Positions 23,912 through 38,058 of a DNA stretch of 64,000 nt are shown here, piece by piece. The DNA is from Adineta vaga. Lineage: Eukaryota; Rotifera. How positions within the stretch are numbered: the first letter of the stretch is position 1; each line of letters starts with the position of its first letter. A program made the position numbers and the translations under genes. Below the pieces are notes generated by a model. It made no database searches and was not told the origin of the DNA. It saw nothing but the letters and a program-made list of their open reading frames with translations. The stretch lies in the NCBI GenBank assembly GCA_021613535.1, contig CP075496.1:12772001-12836000 (forward strand), in the 5' to 3' direction.

Positions 23912-25142
23912 ATGAATTTCTTTTTAAAAAATTCTTCTCGAATGATTTTTAATCCAATAAAAATCTCTTCAAGATTCTTCTCATTATCTCATCTTACGCG
24001 CAGTGCAGAAGGTCGAATGGGTTATCCAAATGAACGATATGAACCAACAACAATAGCAGCATTAGATCAAGATGATCAACGTTTACCTTTAATAAGTGGT
24101 TTATATGATGATGGATTTATGATCGCAGAAAAAGATCGAATTGTTGGAGCAATTTTTTCTTTTCCTCGACAAATTATTTGTTGGAATGTAAGTTATTTAT
24201 GATATCACATACTTTTTCTTTGATAAGAGATTAAACAACATTTTTTTCTATGTCCTGAATTCTATATTTAAATCCAAAGATATTGTAGTTATTTCAGTTT
24301 CTTGTCTGATGGAAACATGTCAATTAAATTGACGTGATAACGAAGAAAATGAGAAAGTATTTGACATGATGTCAGTTTGAATTCAACATGCTCTATTCTA
24401 TTGTTGATTGATGATACAAAATAATGTCAATGTGCTCTTAGTACTTCTTTCTTAAGTCATAGGCCTTTCATTCATACATAACAAATTGTTTTTTTCATTT
24501 AGGTTTTCTCACCTGAACAAATAACACCCGAATCTTTAGCCGTACTTGAAGTTGTTCAACCTCGTCCAGGTAAAACTTTTCTCTTTCGATCATAGATCAT
24601 GTATGAATGTTCTTTAGAAATCTTTATTTTGGGTATTGGTTCTCGTCAGAATAAAATTCCTCCTAAAACACTTCAATTTATTCGTTCATTAAAAATTGGT
24701 TTTGAAATTTTACCAACAGTAAGTTGCAAATCTTTTCTTTTCTTGAATGTAAAAGATTTCAATTGTTTAGACACAAGCTTGTGAAACATTCAATTTTCTA
24801 CTTTCGGACAATCGTCTTGTTTACGGTGGATTTCTTCCACAAAATGATCTTGTTGATCAAAGTTATGGTCTAAGAAAAGCTCTTGCACATAGTCAATTAT
24901 ATGAAAAAGATGAAGAATATATTAAAACCGATATGTTAAGAGATCACTATGATATATTGTTAAAAGCTCATCGAGAACGAAAATTATTGCAACCCTATTC
25001 ACCATTAGATAAAAGTCGATCTACTGAACAAGAAGCGAATGTTAATCATACTGATATACAATCATTAACTGGAACGAGTGAAATGGAAAAACGTCCTCCA
25101 ATCAAAAAAGAAAATGACGAACGAACAGATAATCGAAATTAA
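23912..25142 (+). CDS. NDUFAF3: NADH dehydrogenase assembly factor 3 (NDUFAF3, Mth938 domain)
   Basis: Mitochondrial factor needed to assemble complex I. The N terminus is Arg/Ser/Phe-rich, a plausible mitochondrial targeting sequence (MNFFLKNSSRMIFNPIKISS). The Mth938/DUF498 core follows: ISGLYDDGFMIAEKDRIVG, then FSFPRQIICWN, FSPEQITPESLAVLEVVQPRP, EIFILGIGSRQNKIPP, and the helix following GFEILPTTQACETFN. These match the human protein in order. After the domain there is a long polar tail (about 24890-25142, ending EKRPPIKKENDERTDNRN) that I do not associate with the family. The intron at 24189-24502 is long for this locus. The start at 23912 directly follows an acceptor AG; a second Met at 23942 is possible. 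Confidence 0.88.
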
Positions 25143-26158
25143 AGTTTTGTTTTTGTAATAAAAAAAAACGATCTTCTAAACAAGCAAAAGGCATTATCTC
25201 ATTTTTCATTTTATCCTTTGAACTGATAAATATTTGATCGAGTTCTAATCAAACTTTACACTATTGACCTTCATGAGTAATGTGAGAAGGTTAACAGATA
25301 ACTATAAGTAGGAATTGTCAATGATTTCTTTTTTTTGATCTATTTTTATGTCAGATATTGACAAAGTCATCGAGAAGAATACTATTGATGACTTTAATAA
25401 ATGATATCGTATATAATAGTTTTCTATTTCAGTTTCTTTTTTCCAAAGAAACTATCAGCAATCTGTCAAGTTATGTTTTCTGTTGATACTGTTGCTAGTT
25501 CGAACGTATCATTTTCTGTTTATTACGATTTCTGATATCTTCTTCGTTTTTTCTTTCCGGAAATACAAATACATGAAATTGTTCGGTTAGTGTAAACTTA
25601 AAGAGATTGTTTACATCTCAAATACGATTAACAAAATGTTGGAAGATATTTTGGTAAATAATCATTAGACTTGTCCTTTAACCGAATGATCTTTTTCCTT
25701 ATTTTCTTGTCATTTATAAGATCAATTAAATGGACCGTATCGAGAAAATCTCTCTGATCAATTAAAATTGATTCGATACCCTCGATGAAGACATTTTGTT
25801 TTTTGTTTTTATATAATAAAATTTTCTTTAATTAAGAATATCGTTAATTTGATATTTACTTTTCATCTATGATAACGAATGCTTCAGTGATCTGTTTTTC
25901 TACATTATTCTATAATAGTCATAACAAGCAGATAAATAGATTGATCGGTTAAACGGCTATTACAAACACATGAATGGATCACTGAATAGGTGAATGTTAC
26001 ATATATATGTGTGTATTTCTTTGCGTAATCAATAAACAAAACAAAGATTAGACACAAATATATACTTTCATCTTTTCGTTAATGAATTTTTGATAGATCT
26101 AAATCGATTAAGCGTCATTCTTTTTCTTTTCTTTCTCTGTCTCTCTCTCTCTCCTCTC

Positions 26159-26166
26159 TATAAAAA
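26159..26166 (+). promoter_or_regulatory. TATA box of the LRR gene
   Basis: TATAAAAA directly downstream of a pure CT tract, about 950 bases before the start codon. With a 5' UTR intron near 26922-27060 this would be the core promoter. Inference from motif and position. Confidence 0.45.
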
Positions 26167-26412
26167 CCATTAAAGAGTTGTGGGATTACACGTCGAACGA
26201 TTAGCACCTCGATTTGTCTCATATAATTATTAATATTAGAAGAAAAGAATGGTTTGGACCTTCACTTTATATCACATCTGTATACGAAGCAATCTAGTTA
26301 ATCATACGCTTATTAGACGAAAATAGACGATTGATCAAGTTTGTTGGATTGACTAGAGAAAATGAGGCCAATGATTATAGACATCTTATTGAATAAGAAA
26401 AAGAACTAAGAA

Positions 26413-26441
26413 GGAGAGAGAGAGAGACATACATACATACG
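26413..26441. repeat. (GA)n then (CATA)n microsatellite
   Basis: GGAGAGAGAGAGAGA followed by CATACATACATAC, a composite simple repeat. Confidence 0.8.
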
Positions 26442-26840
26442 TCTATAGAATATATGTCAACTATTGAAAATAGCAAAGGATAGTCGATTATTAAAAAAAA
26501 TGAATCATGGCTTAAGACATGTCAACAACATCAGTTGAATAGAAAGTGTCTTTTTAATTTCATCTGTCATATTACTACTCAATCTATTGATAACAAGTAT
26601 GAAGGCAAGCATAGTTTGGAAGAATAAATAAGACCAACGAACGAGCTCTCATCGAGCGATAATAAACAGTCATATATTTCCATTACGAGGTTTGTTCTCT
26701 CCTTTTTTCCCTCATTTTCTATATCCATATATTAGAGACGCAGTAACAAAAAAAAGAAGGAATAACTCCGATATAAAGACAATGATTGTCTCTAATGTTT
26801 TTTTTTTGTTTCTGAACGTTACTACACTAACAGACAGATA

Positions 26841-26863
26841 GAGAGAGAGAGAGAAAGGGAGAG
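26841..26863. repeat. GA-rich simple repeat
   Basis: GAGAGAGAGAGAGA grading into AAAGGGAGAG, in the putative 5' UTR of the LRR gene. Confidence 0.75.
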
Positions 26864-27114
26864 GAATCAGATCAATAGTTTCGAGTTATTTGATTTGTAT
26901 TTTTCTGTATCATTCTATCCAGGTAAGTGTCATTGATTTTGTCTGATCATATTCATATATTTAAATTGACATATTGGTGGGTGTCATTCTATCTGCATAT
27001 TTTACATATTGTGATTGAATAGCATCATGTTTTCTTTGTTTTTTTTTCTCGATGAAATCAGATTGAAAAATGCTTCGAAGTAATCATTCGAATGATCTTA
27101 ATATTAGATGAATT

Positions 27115-29501
27115 ATGAATTATTCAATTCTTATCTATTTTTTGGTGATATTTATTCGCTTAATAAATACATTCGAATTCGATGATGATCATGATGAAGA
27201 CAAACAAATGGCATTACAAACATGTAAGTCTTATTTTTGACTTGTTTATCTAAGAATTATTGCGAAAAATAAGATGAATAATTAGAAAAGCTTGCAACAC
27301 CTCACGAATAAACGATTCTCTTTTTTTTCTAACGAAGTATTGTTTATATATGTATATATCTTACATAATCTTTCTTCGGATATCCTATCATAGATTATCC
27401 AATTGATCGAACTGTTATTATCTTGAAGACCATGTGAGATAAATCTAATGATTAGATATGATTACCCTCGTTTGTCTTTTCTTGCTTCAATTATTGTTTA
27501 TACATACTGATGTATCGGAACGATTTTGAAAATTTCATCCTATCAATAATCTATCAAGAATTATTCTCGTTTTCTTTTCCATGCATTGTCTTTGACATTC
27601 TTTAATCATCGAAGGTTGAAATGATGAATATCTACTTTCTTTTTTTTTAATTATTAATGATTGTTACGTGAAATACTCGTAATATGTTTTCGATATTAGT
27701 CTAATGTATATACAAAAGAAAATGATTGTGATTTGTCAATGTCGATATGTATATAGAAGAAGGAAATTATATGACAACAGTTGTGCATTAGAGAAAACGA
27801 ATGATCGATGTACTTCTTCTCATCAGATGAAGTCAACTAGTATGCTTTTTACTTTGATTAAATCTATGGTCATAATATTTCTTTCTTTATCGTATATTCT
27901 ATTAATAAGTATACCATTAATGAAGTTTTTTTTCTTTTGCCAAGGTTAATCGATGTTTTGAAGATTGAAGAATATTGATTTTGTTTCGGAATAGAAAAAT
28001 GTTTTAAGATATGAATGAATGATGATTATATAAGATTGAAATGTTTCGTAAGTTTTTTTTTAAATAGAAAAGAAAATGAAACAGTACTAGTCAAATAAGG
28101 AGAGGTTGATAAGACTATAATTTTCGAAATAAAATATAATTACTATTTTCAATCGATTGTATTCTCTCTCTCTTAGCATTGCCCATATTTGAACCAATTC
28201 AACATTTAACTTCATCAATATTTGATACATTATCTCAATCGAATCTAACCTTTAATTCAATTATATTTCCTGATCAAACAATTAATCTAGATGGTTTGGG
28301 AATACATAGTATCGAATCAGATACATTCGTCAATTGTCCATTGCCAATAACAACAATGATTTTATCATCAAACTATTTATCCGATCTTCCAAATAATCTT
28401 TTGCATATTTTTAGTTCAACATTAATTCATCTTAATCTTCAACATAATCAATTTCGTTCATTAGATAATTCTTATTTTCTTCGTCGATTAGAATATCTTC
28501 GAACATTAGATTTAAGTAAAAATCAATTATATGAATTACATAAACAAGATTTTATTGGTCTTAAACGATTAGAAACATTAATTTTACGTGAAAATAAACT
28601 AACATATTTAACATCTGCTCTATTTAGTCGTTGTCGTACAATTACAACACTTGATCTATCCGATAATCAAATATCTCGTATTGATTCACATACATTTCGT
28701 TCATTATATCGTTTAAAAGTTCTTCTATTGAGTAATAATCCATTGGGACAACGTTCATTAACAAATCATCTCTTAGAACCATTGAAAAATCTTGAATATT
28801 TTGATCTTGAAAATACTCAACTCGATAATCTTCCACCATTTCTCTTCATATCCAATCAACGTTTACAATCCATTAAATTACGACGAAATAATTTTCATAC
28901 AAGTTTATCCGATTCGTCTCATAGTTTACAACGAACATTTTGTCATGCACATTCATTAATTGAAATCGACCTTGTTAGTACACATCTACGTACATTAGAT
29001 GTTTGTACATATGATCAACTTCCATCACTACGTCGATTATATTTAATGAATAATCCACTTCATTGTTCATGTGATTTATTTTATTTAAAATATGGAGATA
29101 TTTATCGAGTTTTATTAACAGATGATAATGGTGATATTGATCTATATCTTGATCGATGGATATCAAGACCAGAACTTCGTCGTCATTTAGAAAATTCACA
29201 TGCCCGTGGTGATTTTCATCGTTTACCGATTGAATTATCATTATTTGCTCGATGTGCAACACCAAAACAATGGTCTGGACGAGAAGTCGGAAATATATCA
29301 GGTATATTTACTCAATGTCAACAACGATGGTCAATGATCGAAGAAGAATGTCAGAATTATTGTCAATTAGAACAAGAAATTCCAACGTCTACACTGACAA
29401 TTAATAATAATAATAATAATTCATCCGAATTTCGAATATCTTTTATTCTTACATATTTTATTCAAATTCTATTTGTTCTTTCGTTTTGGTTGATTCATTG
29501 A
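27115..29501 (+). CDS. Leucine-rich-repeat cell-surface protein
   Basis: Probable extracellular LRR protein tethered to the membrane, 477 residues. Exon 1 (27115-27223) encodes a signal peptide (MNYSILIYFLVIFIRLINTF) and an acidic stretch; exon 2 (28177-29501) carries the rest. They join in frame (T+CA, checked) across a 953-base intron, the longest in the window. About eight LRRs run from 28330 to 28900 (LRTLDLSKNQLYELHKQDF, TTLDLSDNQISRIDSHTF). A C-terminal cap starts with NPLHCSCDLFYLKY and has later Cys (ARCATP, QRWSMIEEECQNYC). The protein ends in an Asn repeat and a hydrophobic segment (FILTYFIQILFVLSFWLIH) with no cytoplasmic tail, which suggests a GPI signal or a tail anchor. Closest class is trophoblast glycoprotein/chaoptin-like LRR proteins; no orthologue named. 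Confidence 0.85.
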
Positions 29502-29680
29502 TCTTCCGGTGATGTTTTTTTACGATAGTATTTCGTTACTAGTTATATTTTTTTCATTCATTCATTCATAACTAGAAATTTCAATAAATAGAGCATTGTG
29601 CTTGAAAGAAAGAAAGAAGAATTCTAAGATGATATTCGCGCTTTTACGAATTTTATTTCAAGTGAAGATTTTTAATCACG
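29502..29680. other. Short spacer with polyadenylation signal
   Basis: 179 bases; TTCAATAAATAG near 29580 is a likely polyadenylation signal for the LRR gene. Confidence 0.45.
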
Positions 29681-30340
29681 ATGAAATTTTCATTTATTTA
29701 TTCAATCATTTGTATGATTGTAATTCTTAGTTGTTCATTGAAGATAACTTCGAATGAAACATCTACGATGTATTTTGATCAAAAGGATACGATGGATCAA
29801 CAATCGATGAATATGATTATTCGTATGATTACTTTTCGTTCGAATGAAAATTCGTCGAATAGTTCAGTATTGAATAAAGAAACGATTTTATTATCATTCA
29901 GAAAGACGGATGATTTAAGTGAACAAACTTCAGAAAATATTCAACATACATTTCTACACTTAATAATTCAGTCATTATTGAATCGAATTGATTCAACACA
30001 AAAATTCGACCAAGTTTGAATGAAATATTTCTAAATCTTTAATCATCTATTCTTATAACGTTATATATAGACTAGTGAAAAACGAAATACAACTGAAGAT
30101 CAAATTGAACAAATGATAATTGTCGCTTTTATAATTCTAAGTGGTTTAGTGATTTCACTAATGATAATTCTGTAAATATTTCTTATTTTTTCTTCTACAT
30201 ATTTTATATGATCCATTTTATGTAGAATTTTTCATCGTGCACGTCGAAATATTCGAAACAAATTTCATATCACTCGTGTTGATTCATTGTTATTGAATGA
30301 TAAAAAGAACTATGAAGAAACAATCAAATTACTTTCTTAA
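29681..30340 (+). CDS. Small single-pass membrane protein, unrecognised
   Basis: I do not recognise this gene. Three exons (29681 to about 30012, about 30071-30170, about 30227-30340) join in frame to roughly 180 residues. The N terminus is a signal peptide (MKFSFIYSIICMIVILSCS). The ectodomain is polar, with a possible N-glycosylation site NSSNSS. A membrane segment follows (MIIVAFIILSGLVISLMIIL), then a basic cytoplasmic tail starting HRARRNIRNKF and ending ETIKLLS. The type I layout and conserved frame across three introns support a real gene. It lies 180 bases after the LRR surface protein on the same strand; a functional link is only a guess. Confidence 0.65.
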
Positions 30341-30573
30341 ACTAATCTTTTGTTTGTTCTGTTTTCATCTATCGAATCATAAATAAATAAAATCGAACTT
30401 TTTTGACATACATAAATTGAAATGAGTGACATCTAGATTCTCTAGACATCACTGGTAAAATTATCGTATGATAAAGTTGGTTTTAAGAGAGGAAAAGACT
30501 CCATCCATTGTCGATGTAAAATACCGATAATGATGTGTCCTACTTTATTTTCTTGATCGATTTTTTTTCTCCA

Positions 30574-32020
30574 ATGGCATCAATATCTCAAATACCTTCT
30601 TATAATAATTTATCACGTTGTGTTTATATTGGTAATACTACATCGATCAATAATGATATTCTCTTCAATTATTGTTCACAATTTGGATCTATTAGTTCAT
30701 CTTCATTTGGAAGAGAAAAATTTTGTGATTTTCATATTTTTGAATTTACTCATTATGAACAATTGACAAATTTTCTTCAAATATCAAATCATTGTATAAA
30801 TAATCGTATTCTTGAAGTTAAATTATATAAAAATATTCTGATAAATAATGATATTTTACATCTCGATCGTAAATTCTATATTGGACCGATATTAAATTCA
30901 AATGATATTCATCTAATTGTACAATTTTATCAAAATTTTGATCCAATTTTACAATATTATCTATTGAAACAAGATGAAGAAGAATATTTATTATTACAAT
31001 TTAGTAATCGCCAATCAATATCTACTATCTTTCCAAAACATGCCAATTTCATTACTATTCAACATCGAAAGTTTTTTCTATATAAACCTTTCCATCCGAA
31101 ACAACTTGTTAGGAAAATAATATCAATGAAAAATAAAACAAATCAAATATATATTGATGGTTTAACAGATAAGATTACCAATGAAATGTTAATGTAAATG
31201 AAAGAAAATTTTTTCCGTTCCTTATATATTTATTGATTGATTTTAGAAATCATTTTCATAAACGTACACCTGTTATTGCATGTCATATACTTCCAAATAA
31301 TCCAACTTGTGCAGTGATAGAATTCAATGATGAAACAACTATTCGAAAAATTCTGGATGTACCTGAAGTACGTGTACAAGGAATTATTCTTCGATTAAGC
31401 CAAGCATCACGACATCTTGCTTCCTTATTATTTCCTTCGAATGATAATGAGGAGACTCATGATAATCATACTAAACAATCGACACAAAATTCATCTCCTG
31501 TAACTATTTCACGAATGATTACGACAGATAGTGTTTGCATTTCTTCTCCAGTGTATGTTACATTGATCGAAGAGCTTCTTTTTTTTTTTACTATTATCTT
31601 CTATTTTTAAATAGTCAAAGCGAAGCAGGTTGGTCATCACCACCACGAACTATCATTGATCATTGTCTTCCGATTGAACCACCTTCTAATCAATGCTCAC
31701 CGAAACTTTCTATGATAGATACATCGATGAAAACTGATACAACTTCTGATGTTGATATAAAACCAATTGCAAAAATTCCATCAAATAATCTACTTCGTTT
31801 TTATGAACAATATCAAGTCGAACTTGAACAGATCAAAGATGATTATATGTTAAAATTTGCTAAAGATCGAACATATATTGAACGAGAAATCGATGTTTTA
31901 ATCAATGAGGAACGTCGAACATTTGAAAATTTAAAACAATATTTAAATGATAATCAAAAACGTGCTGAAAAACGACATAATCAAAAACGAAAATCTTATT
32001 CATCTTCATCACATGATTAA
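30574..32020 (+). CDS. Protein with three divergent RRM-like repeats
   Basis: Probably RNA-binding; not assigned to a known family. Start at 30574 (MASISQIPSYNN) is the first ATG of the open frame. Three units begin with RNP2-like strands: CVYIGNTTSINNDILFNYC (about 30620), KFYIGPILNSNDIHLIVQF (about 30870) and NQIYIDGLTDKITNEML (about 31145, continuing after an intron into NHFHKRTPVIACHIL). Each has an RNP1-like later strand (HIFEFTHYEQL, YLLLQFSNRQ, CAVIEFNDETT), but the aromatic RNP1 residues are poorly kept, so RNA binding is uncertain. The C-terminal third is disordered then a charged coiled coil (NEERRTFENLKQYLNDNQKR) ending in a Lys/Arg/Ser tail. Two introns, near 31195-31245 and 31555-31613. 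Confidence 0.65.
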
Positions 32021-32420
32021 TTCTCTTCTCGTTTGTATTTCATGTCTGATAATCTTGTCAATAGCTTTGTATTTTTCTTCTAATTTTGAAAAACAAGTTT
32101 CATTAAGTATTAATGGATCAACTATGTTGCTTTTGTGTGATAATAAATTTTTCTTTTTCTATTTTTAGATTTTCGAAATTCAATGATGATCATTGGGAAG
32201 TATCTATTTACGAGATAGTTTCCAACATTGATTCACATGGCAATTTTTTCTTTCTTTCTTTCCTATGATTTTCATTGGTTACACGAGTGACATAAGCTTT
32301 GAAATGTATTACATCAGCCATCGCTTAGTCATGAGAGGAATAAACATCTGCGTTATTTAAAGAAAATGAAGGAGCGAAATCGAAACAGAAAAGTTTATTC
32401 AGTTTTGAGTTATTTCAGAT
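32021..32420. other. Spacer before QARS1
   Basis: 400 AT-rich bases. A small hydrophobic frame at 31947-32168 overlaps the previous gene's end and is not credible. It ends in TTATTTCAG two bases before the QARS1 ATG, i.e. another acceptor hard against a start codon. Confidence 0.5.
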
Positions 32421-35874
<3,454 letters not shown>

Positions 35875-36014
35875 AGTTTCATTCTATTCAATGCATGAAA
35901 GGAAAAGAACAGTCTATTAACTTGTTATTGTTTTTGATTTATTTAAGAAATAAAACATATATATTCAACACTTTTATGGATACGTTGTATTTTTGTTTTC
36001 TTATTTGTTTACAG

Positions 36015-36894
36015 ATGAGTTCATCGAAAGAATCGACTAGTAAGTTTTAATAAAGAGAAAGAAAATATTTGCTTTATTGTCTATTGAAAAGAGGATAATA
36101 ATAATAATAATCATGATGATGATGATAATAATAGAAATGATTCGGTCAAAGATGAACAAGTTCGAAAAGATATTCGAATATTAACAACAAGATTATCAGA
36201 TATGAAAGAAAGATTTATGAAAATTATACAGAAAATTAATGAAGATTCAGTTGGATTTATTGATCAAACATCTGATGAAGGCAAATGATCTAATTGTTTA
36301 TTTTTTCTTGTCTTTGTAATCTATATTCTTTTTTCATTTAATCAGATGATTCAAATAATGAAGAATCAAGTGAGAATCTTTATTTGAATATTTTATAATA
36401 GATTTTTGACGAATGATGATTTTTAGACGATGAAATGATTGTTGATCGAACAAAAAATGGTAAGATTAGAAAAAGAATAACTGAATGTAAAGATATTTCT
36501 AGGCTTAGCAAGCACATCCAATGATGATGTCGATGATGAAATCCATGTAGGAAAATCTCGAATGCGTACAAGAATGTCGCAATTATTAATTGAATCTATT
36601 ATTGAACGTCAATCTCGTCAAAATGAATATCTCAAACATATTCATAATTATCCAAAAATAATGCAATATTTAGTTAATGATAGTCCAGATTGTAGTAATA
36701 TTTCTCTTCGATACATTGAACCATTTATTAAAGAGCATGTAAGTTTTCATGTCTTGTTCCTCTTACTGTTTAATTATTGTTTTCTCATTTCTTTTCAATC
36801 TTAGGTCGACAAAACTCCTACTGCTAAAATCTACGATAGAATCAATAGTCAAATTCAAACTATTCGTCGTAAATATATCAAAAGTCGTGAATAA
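36015..36894 (+). CDS. Acidic, low-complexity protein, unrecognised
   Basis: I do not recognise this gene. Start at 36015 directly follows an acceptor (TTTACAG/ATG), 140 bases after the QARS1 stop on the same strand. Small exons encode MSSSKESTK, then an Asn/Asp repeat coded by AAT/GAT triplets, a helix DIRILTTRLSDMKERFMKII, acidic pieces, and a C-terminal basic domain of about 100 residues (SRMRTRMSQLLIESIIERQS, YPKIMQYLVNDSPD, KIYDRINSQIQTIRRKY) split by an intron near 36738-36804. To stay in frame one intron (about 36284-36345) must use a GC donor (GAAG/GCAAAT). The C-terminal part looks structured and could be a DNA- or protein-binding module; no function proposed. Confidence 0.55.
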
Positions 36895-37451
36895 AACATC
36901 TCTTTGTATAGTTATTCTCTCTCTCTCTTTTTTTTGTTTGTTATGGATCAATTCTGTTCGATATAATGTAGTCTGAAATATATTCTGTTAGAATAACGAT
37001 GAAATGCTCGTTTAATACAAATTCTATGATCGTTGTTCTTGACATTCGTTCAATCTAATGCTAAAAAAAATATAAATAAGCGTTTTTTTCCTATTTCAAA
37101 TATGGAATTTTTAAGTTAGTGTTGCTATGAAACAGAAAAGAACGTTTTATCGTTCGAGTCCAGTGGTTTTGTTAAACACTAAATTTCAAAGACAATCAAA
37201 GTAAGTTTACTAATTTTTTGAACAACAGAATTCATATGCATTGAATTTTGTCTTTAAATTATTCCTGAGAAGTAGCCTTCATCGATCTCTCTCTCTCTCT
37301 ATTCTGATTAGTTTACATAGTCAACAACAATATTTACTCATCTGGTTATTTTTTTCAAAAAGTTTTAACGTCAATTGATTTCTTCAAACTTTTTCTTATT
37401 CTCTTGTATTTTTTACCTCACATAAACTTCACACATTTATTTGGATATTTA
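36895..37451. other. Spacer with possible untranslated exon
   Basis: Contains a CT repeat near 36922 and another near 37288. A short frame 37127-37199 ends at a perfect GTAAGT donor, but no acceptor before the next gene matches its phase, so it is at best a 5' UTR exon. Confidence 0.4.
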
Positions 37452-37907
37452 ATGTCTTTTACAACCAAATCTAATCATGTCGATCGTGATGATTATTCAG
37501 CTGATCATTATGCTGATTTCATTCGTAATCCACATCGTACTCGTTTAACATTTGATTTACTTGATATTGCTAAACGGCAACATCAACGGAAAGAAAAACT
37601 TCTTTCTCAAGCTCATACAATTAGAATGAAAGAACATGTTCGAATTGAAAATGGTTTCTTGAGAAAACTCGAAAGTAATCAGCAGATTGCAAATTTACCG
37701 TTTGTTAGAAAAACTTTACGAGATCGACATCGTCAAGGTTTAACTCCATCACCTCCACCATTATCAACACGTCAATGTCAAGACAAGCCACAAGCGATTG
37801 AACAAAAAGAGAAATCTCGATCAAGTACACGACCACCATCTGCTCGTACAGAACGATTAAATGCAAATTTGGAAAAATTTGATCAAGCAAATCAAGTATT
37901 ATGTTAG
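37452..37907 (+). CDS. Small basic protein, unrecognised
   Basis: I do not recognise this gene. From the ATG at 37452 the frame gives 151 residues: MSFTTKSNHVDRDDYSADHY, a predicted helical middle (LLDIAKRQHQRKEKLLSQAH), LPFVRKTLRDRHRQGL, a Pro-rich stretch SPPPLSTRQ, and RSSTRPPSARTERLNANLEK near the end. The frame continues upstream to 37404 without an ATG. Lys/Arg-rich proteins with this kind of R-P-x-S-A motif are often ciliary or microtubule-associated, but that is only an impression. The codon usage matches neighbours. Coding status is moderately likely. Confidence 0.5.
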   Translation: MSFTTKSNHVDRDDYSADHYADFIRNPHRTRLTFDLLDIAKRQHQRKEKLLSQAHTIRMKEHVRIENGFLRKLESNQQIANLPFVRKTLRDRHRQGLTPSPPPLSTRQCQDKPQAIEQKEKSRSSTRPPSARTERLNANLEKFDQANQVLC

Positions 37908-38058
37908 ATAGGACATATTTATTGAACTCGTTTGTTTAGAATTTGATCATAAAACACATGACATACAATGATCAAAAAGAGTAAAACGTCAATAAAATGC
38001 ACAAAAAAAGAAAACCTTTTCTCCGTAGAAATGATTTTAATCGATCATCAATTGAATC

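Larger units (their letters stand above)
25143..27114. other. 2-kb promoter/5' region of the LRR gene
   Basis: AT-rich, no credible ORF. AATAAA-like sequence for NDUFAF3 lies near 25160. From 26100 on it has a promoter-like character: a CT tract (26139-26158) runs directly into a TATA box (26159-26166), followed by GA tracts at 26413-26426 and 26841-26863. A donor GTAAGT at about 26922 and an acceptor AAATCAG at about 27060 suggest a non-coding 5' exon and intron. Confidence 0.5.

Noticed and set aside
37151-37162. GTTCGAGTCC resembling a tRNA B box
   Set aside because: No A box, no cloverleaf and no anticodon arm around it.
37127-37199. Possible first coding exon (MKQKRTFYRSSPVV...) ending in GTAAGT before the 37452 gene
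   Set aside because: I tested the acceptors at 37311, 37320 and 37362; none keeps the reading frame into the downstream ORF. At most a 5' UTR exon.
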